Assembly (NCBI GenBank): GCA_027943335.1
Contig: BSBK01000526.1
Coordinates: 432,501 to 496,500 of the forward strand
Length of the DNA stretch: 64,000 nucleotides
Origin: Chamaecyparis obtusa
Taxonomy: Eukaryota; Streptophyta; Pinopsida; Cupressales; Cupressaceae
Direction of reading: 5' to 3'
In this document: positions 35,428 to 46,696 of the stretch, piece by piece
Layout: each line of letters starts with the position of its first letter
Numbering within the stretch: the first letter of the stretch is position 1
Made by a program: the position numbers and the translations under genes
Notes under the pieces: generated by a model
What the model saw: the letters and a program-made list of their open reading frames with translations, nothing else
Database searches by the model: none
What the model was told of the DNA's origin: nothing

Positions 35428-35498
<71 letters not shown>

Positions 35499-36045
35499 AA
35501 TGAGCATATTGAGTCTGATAAGCATAAGATTTATGCAAGTATTAAAAATATATTTGTGTACTGATTAAAGTGTAATCAGAATTGTAAAGTCTCTTAACCT
35601 AGCATATCCTAACAGATCTTATTTTGTAAATCCTTTAACATGGTACATTTCTTAGATTAGAATTGTAAAATTCTTTAACAAGGTAGACTTAACTGGTCTT
35701 TAGACTCCTAATAGGGTTAATACTCTTACATGGTTAGCTCTCAAAAATAACTAACATTGTAGCTCTAATCGAGCAGAATTTTTAGTGCAGTAGTGAAGTT
35801 TTGTGGGTGTCATCCCCACCACAGTTTTTATCCTCTAACAATGATTTTTGTGATACCAAAATAATTGTGTTATGAGTTATGTGTTATTGTTTTTTATGTT
35901 TTATGAGATGCATGCAAAGTTATGAATTCAGTAAATGGTTAAGAAAGTTAGTTAAAAGTTTTTGGGAGTATTGATTCACCCCTCCCCTCTCAGTACTCAC
36001 ATTTTCATACTTAATCCAATAGATACAAGTGGAAACATGTATAAT
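34873..36045 (+). repeat. Element D 3' LTR (copia-like)
   Basis: It starts TGATACTCTT after the polypurine tract. Its end carries GATTCACCCCTCCCCTCTCAG, comparable to the minus-strand end of the copia B LTR (GATTCACCCCCCCTCTTAG), and GGTGTCATCCCCACCAC parallels B's GGCATCATTCCCACTGG. The right end is set only approximately. The element is 5'-truncated at about 32821. Confidence 0.6.
35432..35496. repeat. (GA)n microsatellite
   Basis: An uninterrupted 65-bp GA run inside the element D LTR. Confidence 0.98.
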
Positions 36046-36089
36046 CCAACATGGGTACAGGAATGTCAAAATCATTGTACATTATACAT

Positions 36090-36305
36090 GGCCTTATTGA
36101 TCCTTAGATTGCTCACTTTTATTGATCCTTATATTGATCACTTTTATTGGTCCTTAGACTGAATTTTGTTATTGGTCCTTAGACTAACTTCTTTTACCGA
36201 TCCTTAAACTATTCACCTTTGTTGGTCCTTAGACTAACTACTTTTAATTATCCTTAAACTAATCATTTTCATTGATCTTTAGATTGATTTCTTTTATGGA
36301 TCCAT
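36090..36305. repeat. 26-bp minisatellite, left copy
   Basis: About eight imperfect units of the form TATTGATCCTTAGACTAATCACTTT. The same array occurs at 45785-45956. Confidence 0.85.
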
Positions 36306-36414
36306 ACATAGACTATACTTTCCATAGGAATGATCCTGTAAGTTGTCCTATGTGAAAATCAATTCTCAAGATATATTTGACTAGCATAAAACATATTTCT
36401 ATACCATCAAGTAT

Positions 36415-36419
36415 CCATC
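36415..36419. other. Target-site duplication of solo LTR G, left
   Basis: CCATC precedes TGTCATGCCC and is repeated right after the CA end at 40973-40977. Confidence 0.75.
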
Positions 36420-39400
36420 TGTCATGCCCAAAATTTACCTAATAAAAATGCAACAAATTTTTTTTTAAAGATTCAGATGAGAGAGAATATCATTCAAGAA
36501 TAAGGATAAGTTTGTCTATAGTTAAGTGGGTCACAACCTAGGTTTAAGTTTGTTCGAATAGCAGAACCCTAGAGGGTACAGTTTCCACTAGGAACTTCCG
36601 TTCAGGATGAATTCAAAGATACCTAGAGCATTAGACAATTAATTAATCTCAATTAGACTACACCCGCAATTAATATGTCTACCTAGGTTATGGCTCACGA
36701 ATAGGGTTTGGTTCAAACTATAGGATATTTAATCCTGTGGTGAGGGTTTCATGGGATAATTTCATTAACAATTGAATTTTAATTAAAATTCGACAATGAA
36801 CCTATTGGTGTTATATAGGATACAATGTTATCTAATCGTACAAAGGACCATTAGTTTAACAAGAAGTTTTATTACTAGATGAGTTTGAACATATAACCAA
36901 TAAAACTATTAATTCAATAATTTGATTTATTACTATTTAAGTCAGGACAATAATCCTACCCGTTAATAAACAATTTCCTTAACCATCAAAATAAATTTAA
37001 TAACTAACAACTATAATTAACATCTAAGAAGCTTAAGTCTAATCCCAAATAAACTTAATAACAATTAAGTAATAATAGCAGCCAATAATTAATAGTATGA
37101 ACAAATTTATTAACAAATAATAAATAAAACAATTACATAGAAATAAACAAATGTTCTCATCTTATTAGCCCACAAATCTACCTATTAATGCTAACACAAT
37201 TCTCAAATTAAATAACCCAAATAACTATTATTGATGATCTTATTTAAACTAGTTATCAATTGAATAAAATAAAATGTTAGCTTAGCAAGTTGATTTAATA
37301 AAGGTTAAATCTAAAGCACATTAACCACAACTATAAATTAGTAATTAATTTCATTAACTATAAATTTGATCATAAACACAATAAATAACTAATAATACAA
37401 TTAACAACTATAAGAACCAATCAAAACCCAACTTTCTAATAGAGATGATGTAGTTTCAACTACAAATGAAATGGACTATAGAATTAACTAATAGGTTTAT
37501 AAATGCATTGACATATTAACCATACATCTTTACTCAATAACTAATTAATTAATTCATTAAGTAGATGCTTTACCAAAAACAAAATAATAATTAAAATAAC
37601 AATTCAAACCTAAGTATCCTATCCTATCCTATATACCTACTGTCCTACTATCCTAACCATTAATCAAAAGCTACAGTGGTGTGAAAATCCATGAGGGGAA
37701 AGAGGTGTAGTAAATGACAAGATTTGGGAGCCCACCAAGCACTTAAACCCAAGACATGTTTACCAAGGCAATCTCATAGGTTCACGCAAGGAAAGGGAGG
37801 CTAAATAAATATCTAAACTATGCCAAGGAAGAGGTACGTATGGGGAAGAGATCTAAACATAGGGAAGTGGACTAAGTCCATGTCAGACTTCCAAAGTCTG
37901 CACACAGAAGAAGACTTTCAAAAGTATAGGGAGGTGATTGGATGGTGACATGGGGGGGGGTTGGGGCCCACCAAAACATCACATCTTAAGCCCCTAAATA
38001 TTTTCACATGGAAGAGAATGAGGATAGAAAACTTGTCAAAGGGACAAGTATTAAGTTTGTCACGATGAGAATAGGTGAAAGGTGGGAAGGGGATAAAGTT
38101 GTGGGTCCCACCTCCCACATTCTCATAAACTCTTGCAATGAGAATTTTCAAAAATGCTTCATGGAGAACAGAATTTAATCATGAGCATGGGGCCCACTAG
38201 TAGCTCCTCAAAAAGGTAAGTTATGTTTTTTTTATAATTTATCTTAGCAAGCCATGTTTATATGATTTATTCAACAACATGGGTTATTTAGGATTTAGCT
38301 AATAAAACAAGGTTATGTAAGGGGTTAATTTATATTAACTCTAATTAGGAGAGCTTAGTGGGAAGGGAATATTCTCTATGGTAAGGGAATTATTTCCCTT
38401 CCCATACAAATTTTAGAGAGCATTTTTGCTCTAAAAATCTGGAGAGTGCTATATTTTTTTTTGCTTTGCCCATACTTTGAGTTGTTGATTTATTTACATT
38501 GTGATTTTTTTTCAAGTTTTTAGGTGATGGTTTATTGAAATACATACCAACTACAATGCATCTACTTACAAATTTGGAGAGTCATTTTGTGACTATATCA
38601 TAGATTTAACCTCATGATTCAAGGTTTAAACTCCTAACTTTTTGAATCTTACTATCACTTCCAACATAGAACTTATTATTCATGTAATGCCTATTAGAAA
38701 TATTTTGTCAATGAATGCTATTAAGAGTTCATATCCTATTCTTACATGCATTTAAATTCTAAAGAGGAAATACATTTACAAATTGAGAAGACTATAATAC
38801 CACATCAAGACATGATTCCAACATGTTTTCTATTATTTTCATTAACTTCCAATTCACATTTTACAACAAGACAATACAAATTGGTAGTATTACTCAATGA
38901 GAGTTTAAAGGAGGATAACAAAACTTCTCTCCATTACAAATCACATACAACTTCACAATGGCCAAAAGAAATGAAAATAACATTACAACTTTCAACCAAA
39001 AGATCAATCTCATTACAAAGGGGATCCACAATACAAAAATAAGGTTGTCAACCACACCAAAATGGAGAACTCTCCAAAGATTTATCTACAAGATCTTGAC
39101 TTTAAAACCTACAAATCAAAGAATAGAACCATGGGAAGCTCACCTCCCATCCAAGGTCTCAAGGAGACCACCCCTGAGCTTGGAGAACCAAGGCTAAATA
39201 GGTATGCTCAACAAAAATGCTCACAACAATACACATATGCATAAACAACAATTAACTCCCTCCCAAGGCTTCACAAATGAGTTTTCTAAGCTCATTGAAA
39301 TAGGGTGAAGGTGGGCTTTTCCAAAGAGGAGAATGCCATTGCTTTCAAATTTCCTCAACATGAGTATTTCATTACCTCTTCACGGCTACATTTTTCAAAC

Positions 39401-40972
39401 TTCCATACACATACTTTCTTTATCAACATCCTCAAGATGCAAGAATACAATGGCTTCATGGAGCCCATACACCATGAATTTATCCCTTTTCTCTAAGAGA
39501 AGATACTCTCACCACAATGGAGAGCCCAAATAACCCCTTCACCCAAGGCCACTTCTTCCCTTCCCAAAGGTTGAGTAATGCCTCACTCCCATGAACAAAA
39601 ACTCCCTCATTCAAGAAAAATAAAACTATAAACATGAATTCAAAACCCAAATCCCATCCCATACAACACAATATCACAACAAAGCATAGAATTCATATGC
39701 ATGAGAGAGAAAGAACAAAATGCTAATATATTGTAAACAACAAGTAAACTTCCATGGAAATGAGTAAACCAACCTTCACAAGTGTTATGGTAAAGTGATA
39801 TTTGAGAAGAGCCCAACCCCTTATCCTTTCCTCTTCCAAACCTAATTGTCTCTAAAATTAGAGAGTGGGTGAACACCCACTAAGTCTCTCCCATCCCCCT
39901 AAAAAGGCCTTTAAAATGTACTCAACAACTAGCATTAATTGGGACATGACACCCAGTCCTTAGTCTTCCATATTGTCTCCCCTCTTAATTGTGGGTTTGG
40001 AAAAGAGTGTGGGGCAAGTTATAATGCATGTGGCCACTTCCATTTTCGCCACTTTTGAAAAGTAGGCTTTTTGAAGGCCCATCATGAGGTTCTAGGATTT
40101 CCCATAGGCAAAAACTAACCCCCAACCCAAGGTACCTACTTAGGGTTAGCTAATTTAGGCTAAAACTACACCCTAGGATCACTTTTGACCCCTCTAAAGT
40201 ACCCCTAAAGTCCAAATCCGAGTTCCCAACTTGATGTGATCCCTACATGACATCTACAAGCAAGTGAGACTTAATACAATATTATATGGGGTTAGGAGGT
40301 TCTTCACAAGCCCTAATTGACATGTCATCTTCCACATATTCAATACAAGTGTCAAGTGACACCAACAAAATATACATCACATCCACTATGACATGTCCTA
40401 ATTGGCAACATGAAGTTAAACTAATAACACACATGCAATTCACATTACAACGGGTTCACATTACAATGAGGTTTTCAATCCCATGTTGGATTAAACCTTG
40501 GCTTACTCAATTCAAATATGTTTAGCCTTGATTCTCTGAATAATTTCATGGTTCTCTTTCCTACACACTAAACTTGAGCATCAGTAGTCCAAGGTAATAA
40601 AATCACATGAAATATACATATTCAATTCGTAAATAGAAACCTAAATCAATATGTAGAATTCAATTCTAATTACAATTTTTCATCCAATAATGTTTAAACA
40701 TCATAACTCCATAAACATTATAACATATCATCCATGAAATTATCAAATCTAATCATGATAAAGTATTTTCATCAATTCACATAACTAAACATGCATAATC
40801 AAAATCAATGACATATTCTAGGTTCTAATCCACATAATATAATAATAATCATCAACATAATATCTCGAGTCTCTGTCAGGATAATCAAAAGGTGTATCAA
40901 TGTATCAAATCATGAAGTATCAAAATGTAGACTAATCAGTAGTGCTATGATGGATTGGGGTGAGGTCTCACA
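36420..40972. mobile_element. Element G: 4.55-kb solo LTR candidate
   Basis: It begins TGTCATGCCC, ends GGTCTCACA, and is flanked by CCATC on both sides. I saw no internal repeat of its ends, no primer-binding site and no retrotransposon protein, so a solo LTR left by recombination is the simplest reading. It contains AT-rich sequence, a hairpin at 38360-38404 and a minus-strand TGTCATGTCCC near 39951 that could mark another insertion. Small open frames in 38746-39876 show no domain. Confidence 0.6.
38360..38404. repeat. Inverted repeat (hairpin)
   Basis: GTGGGAAGGGAATAT pairs with ATTATTTCCCTTCCCAT about 15 bases later, giving a stem of about 12-14 bp. Confidence 0.7.
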
Positions 40973-40977
40973 CCATC
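40973..40977. other. Target-site duplication of solo LTR G, right
   Basis: CCATC follows the CA end of G and matches 36415-36419. Confidence 0.75.
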
Positions 40978-43446
40978 TCTTTCTTTAGGATGAGTGAAAC
41001 TAGCATAATAGAGCTTTCTAGCATTTCTTATCTTTCCGCATCTTCATCTCCAATGGATCACCTAGCATAACACAACTTGTTGGACTACTGGATTCATGGT
41101 TTCTTTCTTTCTTTCCATGTTCTCACAACTTTTCTAGTGGGTTAGATCATGGGGTTTTATCTTATCCTTGGCATATGCGCTTTTCCTTCCCATGTGATCA
41201 CTTGTAATCTTGCAATAGTTTTCTAAGCATGATACTAACAGTTGAGATATTTGGTCCATCTAGTTATTTTAAACTAGTTGACTTGGAAAAATAGTAACCT
41301 TTAGTCTTTTTCCTTTGATATTTGTGTCCTTGCACATAGATTTATGAGCTAAGATTATTTTTTAAGGGATTTTGTCCTTAAACTTAGTGATGTCTTATCT
41401 CTTTGTGGTTTTCCCATGATCATTTCTCTATTTCTCTCATCTCTCATTTCCTTTATCATGAGCATGAGGTAATCTCATACTCTCACTAAAGTGGGGGCTA
41501 AATGTACCATCATAAATTGTAAGCACCTTAGAAGAATGTACAATTTCATGATTGTTTAGAAGCCACCTTAGTGTGTTGTCATTTTAGCATGCATAATAGG
41601 ACTTCATATTGCACTTAATGAACATCTAAATTCAACTATGACTCCTGTCTTAATTCAATTTCATCTAACTTGGATGTGAGCCCTTATTTCTAGGTTTACC
41701 CTTTACTATTCCACCAATATAATCATTTATTATCCAACATGTGCCCTATGCTACCATTTTGTCTCCTTTATGCTTCTTTTTTACCTTGAAATTAGTTTTT
41801 CTTTGTAGTCATGGCATCCCCTTGTCATAAATGGAACCTGTGATTTCAATTTGATCCCTAATTGGTAGGAACATAACACCCTAGATGATCTTTTCCTAGG
41901 TGATATATACCCCAAGGTTGTGCCTCATATTCAAATTAGGGGCCTGTTATAGTGTTTTAGAAAAATATTAGAACATGTGTTGGACTCCTTTTATTTTTTA
42001 GTCCCAAACTATTGTGAGAGGTATATAAGCACTATATCTCTCCTCTTTTTGATATCCACATCCACTCTCAAGCAGACACAATCAATGCTTTTAATTCTAG
42101 CATTCTCAAGAAAGATCTCAAGCATTCAAGGTGTTCCCAAGACAATCTTCTCCATTGATCATTATTATTTCCCTTGTTGAAGGCCAAGGAAAATGAGTCC
42201 ACCATCAAGGAAGAATATCTACAAACATTCAAGCATCCACATTCATTCAGACATTCAAGTCTTCAACCCTTTGAGTCATCACTCTCTCTCTTCCATCAAG
42301 CATTGTGGAAAACTACAACATCCATTACACATGGTTTTGTCTTTCATGATTTCCCTTTGGGTTTTTTTGTTAAGTTAAGGAAATTGCATTAATACATTTG
42401 ATCACATTCAAATAATTATATGTATTACTTTAAGGTATGATACACTTTATTTTTCAGATCTAGCCTCTTTTATATAATAACATACTTTCTTTTACTTTAT
42501 TTTATTTCAAGGTGTATTCCTCAATTGGAGCTTAACTGAGGAAAATGCATTTACACAACATTTCCCCATTTTTATATGTAAGAACAAGTGGGAAACCTAC
42601 CATTGTAGATATAGAAAGTACAAGATTTGATGGACTATCTTTGAATGTTTTAGATGAAAGTAAAGGGTACCAAGTAACTTATGTTATTTGTACCAAAGAA
42701 AAAAAATGCCCAAGGCAATCTATACCCTATAAATCAACCTCAAATTAAAACTATAGTTCATTACTATTGTCTTTTTGTTTTAATTCGATGCAAGTTCATG
42801 TCTATTTTGTTTCAATCTATGTACATTGAAAATTGTCATTTTTTCCTATTTATCCTTATATCTTACATTAGTCAATCACATTACTCTAATCAAGTGATCT
42901 AATCAATCAGAGAGAACGATCATTGCACTCATTTAGCACTTAAAGTCCTCTTGATCCTAGTGGGTCATCTTCCTTTGGATTGTGCATTAAGAAAGAGGAA
43001 CAATCCTTCTTTGATTATCCTTTTCTTATTGTACATTTTGATGAACCCTCTCATAACATTCCCAGTTCTTATTTGGTTTTTAGATCTAATTTGTATGCAT
43101 TGCATTATTACAAGTTTTGATTTTTATTCTTATTTTTACATTCATTAATAAAAAAGGCATAAAAATTGCAAATAGATCTAGTTCATTCTTGCAGTGCATG
43201 TTAAAAATAAATTAAAAATACAAAAATATTTATTTTATGTATTTTTATGTGTGTTTATATTAATCCTTGCTTCATTAGACTATCTTATTGCATCACAAAA
43301 TGCTAGATTTCTTTTTACAAATTTTTATTGCATTTTGATAAGCCATTTTTTAGTGATGATTTTTATATGTAGGATGAATCCCTTGATGATGCCATATTTC
43401 TTCATCTATACCTCCTAAACCATAATTTTACCAAAATTTCCTTAAT
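40978..43446 (+). other. Probable LTR/leader region of element E
   Basis: No gene seen. TATATAAG at about 42021-42028 on the + strand would be a reasonable LTR promoter. A G-rich purine run followed by TGTACC at about 41490-41506 resembles a polypurine tract plus LTR start and may mean two old elements are joined here. Small open frames in 41977-43418 have no domain support. Confidence 0.4.
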
Positions 43447-44660
43447 GTGATCCAAGGATTTAAGATCTATGACAATCCCCTTTATGAACCTATTAATGAT
43501 TTCTCTCCCAAATTTACTCTCCCTCATGAGAACATACTAATGCAAGAAGCTATTTTAACACTTTTCTCTTTTCTCTCTCTCTTAGGAATGAACCATTACA
43601 TAATTGTATCAATTATTCTCTTGATATGCACCTCCCCCATGAGAGTACCTTTGTGAGAGAGGATTATATTGTGGAATAGGTTGGTATGATTGACCATTCC
43701 TGTAATGACACTTCCCCTCCTACAATAACTTTCTCTTTAGAGAAGAGGCATTAATGGGTGATGATTATCCATCTCCTAAAGGTTCCTTTATTCATGAAAA
43801 TACTTGGGAAAAATAGGATAATATCCTTGATGCCCTCCACTCAACAAATGAGACCTTAGAAAATCAGGATACTAATCAAGTCAATATCATTCATGTGCAA
43901 TCTCCACTCCTTCAATTATTTCTCCAATAAAAACAAGTAGGTCATCAATTCTTCAAGATTATGATTGGGGGACATTAGATTTTACACCCACCTTTTGTAG
44001 TAAAAACAAAGTCCTTGATTTTGAGACTCAAATCCCTTACTTCAACACATTTCTAGATATTTATTGGGCCTCTATAAATTTCAATCTAATTCCACCTAAG
44101 AGTAACGCTTCTCTTTTTTGATATTTCAAACCTTGATGATCGAAATGGTATAGGATGTGTGCAAAAAAGAATTGAGACCCATTATAAATCTACATCACAT
44201 GTTGAAAAAGAAGCTTTAGGTTCCCAACCTCCCCATTAATCAAAAAAACCCATAAGTTTTTCTCCCAATTTCTCATCACAAAAAGAGAATATTTTGTTTG
44301 ATCTTTTCAATGCAACGTGATTACTCTTCCTTTGAAAAATAAACAAACACAAAAAATAAAATCCTCCCATTTGTATGCATCATCAAATTTGTGGCCATAA
44401 GACTTATTAATGTTATTATTTGAAGTGTAAAATTGAAGAATTTATTGATTGTGGTATGATGGAAATGACACATAACAATGGTTGGCACTATTGTCTTGAT
44501 CATTTTAAATAACATCTAAGTTCCTATTATGTTGCTCCTCACTATGTGACACTACTAGCATATCCTTTGGGGGCTCATTGTCATTCATGGTGATGCAATT
44601 TTAGGTGGAATCATACTTTGTGAGAAACATAATAGTCTTTCTTATTCCTTATCTCTACAT
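43447..44660 (+). pseudogene. Element E gag-like remnant
   Basis: Short stretches in different frames read as protein (for example PPKSNASLF near 44095). At 44372 the segment C-M-H-H-Q-I-C-G-H-K-T-Y-stop-C keeps the C-x2-H-x4-H-x4-C spacing of the element A gag zinc knuckle, followed by LKCKIEEFIDCGMM, which parallels LKHIIQDKIDNGGIM in A. This supports an old gypsy gag C-terminus. Confidence 0.5.
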
Positions 44661-45765
44661 TTGGGGGCCAAGGGTACTATTTAAATTTCCTACCCATCTA
44701 AAGGACCCATTTTCTCTCTTTGTTGAGTTTTTTTTATTTTAACATGATATCCTTTCTTGAATGATTTTTTTTGTTTTACATGAGGATCTTCTCTTTTTAA
44801 GAATTTTTAGATCCTTTTTCACAACGTTTTTCTTTTCTTGAGAGTGCATGTATATTATAGATGACATTTTCACTTAGGGCACATAATGTGTTGTCATTTG
44901 ACAAGTATTTCCTTATCTTGCAATAGAGAAGGTGTTTATACTTGATCCTCCTTCCTCATTTTCTTTTCCTTTCCAAAAAGATCCCTTATCCTTGTGTTGA
45001 CTTGTTTCTTTTATGATGTCCTTTATTGCATGGATTTGTTTGTTTTACATGAGGATCTTCTCTTTTTCAAGATATTTGCATCCTTCTTCATAACCATTTC
45101 ATTTCTTGAAAGTGTGTTTCTATTATAAAAAATATATCACTTAGGATATAAAATGTATTATTTTTTCCCTTTCCTTCACCCTCGGGGAGCAAGGTTTCAT
45201 TTTCTCAATATTTTTTTCATTTCTAAGGGATCATTTTCTCTTAGTTATGTGGTATTTCTTGTCATAGGATATCCCTTATTGCATGGAGTTTCATGTTTAT
45301 GTAAGGATCTTATCTTTTTCAAGAGATTTACATCCTTGTTTATAAACTTTTCCTTGCTTGAAACTATATGTCTATCATAAATCAATAACCTTACTTGGGG
45401 ACTTAAATTGTGTCATTATTCATCAAGAATCCTTTTTTCACCTAGCAATGGAGGGCTAAAAGGGTTCATTCTTGTTCTCCTTTACCTCTTTGTCTACAAG
45501 ATTTTATCTTTCTTCAAGAACTCTTGTTGAAGGTATATGTCTTGTAGAAAGATCTCTTCCATTCAAGGGTCTCATCCTACTTATGGATATCCTTTCAAAA
45601 TTATCTATTCCTTCTCTAAAAAGAGTGTTCACTCTTTGCTAAGATTATGATACATATTGTTGTTTTAAGGATATCTCCTTGTTCCTAGAAGTATGTATCC
45701 TTATTCTCTTTTCCTAATGATGCTACCATAGTCCTATGTCTCCATCATAAGGAGGAGGGAATAAA
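44661..45765. other. Decayed, T-rich element E sequence
   Basis: No gene seen. Phrases such as TTTACATGAGGATCTTCTCTTTTT recur loosely at about 44775, 45050 and 45295, indicating a degenerate ~260-bp tandem repeat. Confidence 0.5.
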
Positions 45766-45956
45766 TGTGGCCTCCTTATACATTATACAACCTTATTGAT
45801 CCTTTTACTGGTCACTTTTATTGATCCTTAGACTAATCACTTTTTTTGGTCCCTAGATTGACCACTTTTATTGGTCCTTATACTGACTTCTTTTATCGAT
45901 CCTTAGACTAGTCACTTTTTTTGTTCCTTATACTAACTTCTTTTATTGATCCTTAG
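45766..45956. repeat. Element E right LTR start and 26-bp minisatellite, right copy
   Basis: A purine tract (GGAGGAGGGAATAAA) is followed by TGTGGCC at 45766, then ACATTATACA and about 6.5 units of the 26-bp repeat. Element F begins in the middle of a unit at 45957. Confidence 0.7.
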
Positions 45957-46093
45957 TGTTGGTCTACAAATTTTCCTTATTACTAAAATTATATCAATCT
46001 ACTAACACTCTTGCCCAAAATGAAGGAAAAACTAACACAATAGTTAAGCTAGTCACTCATGACTAAACTCTCTATGATCAAAGGAGCAGCTAC

Positions 46094-46101
46094 CTTATAT
46101 A
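46094..46101 (-). promoter_or_regulatory. TATA box of element F LTR
   Basis: TATATAAG on the minus strand is about 140 bp before the LTR end and is conserved in the other LTR (57101-57108). If this is the main promoter, the LTR ORF lies in U3. A second candidate, GATATAAG near 50245, lies upstream of the ORF. Confidence 0.5.
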
Positions 46102-46696
46102 AAGATTAATCTTGACAATTTATTTATTTGAAAAGAATGAAAAAAAGTAAAAATAATGTATACTTTTGACCTAAAAGTATGAAAGGCTTTACAATTCCTC
46201 ATATAAAATGATTATAAAAGATTCAAGTTCTGAGAAAGATCCACACTCATCTAAGCCAACTGACTAGGATTGCAAAGGAAACACTCTTAGTAAGATCGAT
46301 TCAACATATACTAAAATAAAAATGAAGAATGGAGAGATGATCTTGAAACACACACACAAATTATAGCAACATGAAATTAATTCCAACTGAAACCAACATA
46401 CATGTAATAACCAGTCCAAATGATCTAAGAAAGATACTATTATCTGCTTTATATATCAACTGATACTATATCATATGTTTCAATTCAAAACAAAACCATT
46501 CATTGAAATTACTTGCAGTAAATATTAAACTATTAAGTTTCTGCCACCAAAGAACTGATCCTTGCAAGGTCCTTCAAAAATTAATATATAGCCACACAGG
46601 GCATAATTAGTTTCGTAACTAAAAAGTCTATCTTTGGAAAATAAAACTAACACCCTAAATTTCATGGAAATGCTTTTTCAAAGACTAAATAACCAA

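Larger units (their letters stand above)
36064..45956 (+). mobile_element. Element E: old gypsy-type remnant, split by solo LTR G and by element F
   Basis: The two ends share a 26-bp minisatellite preceded by ACATTATACA (36075 and 45779). The right copy is preceded by a purine tract and TG (45766), as a 3' LTR would be. Removing G joins 36419 to 40973. Inside is a gag-type zinc knuckle (44372-44413). Everything is heavily decayed. Limits and LTR lengths are inferred and could be wrong, and more than one old element may be merged here. Confidence 0.45.

Noticed and set aside
35432..35496. Regular repeat as a CRISPR-like array
   Set aside because: It is a simple dinucleotide run with no spacers, in a eukaryotic context.
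38746..39876. Cluster of overlapping small open frames on both strands
   Set aside because: No domain, no splice logic, biased composition inside the solo LTR candidate.
41977..43418. Several 60-75 codon frames
   Set aside because: Low-complexity, hydrophobic by T-rich composition, no supporting context.
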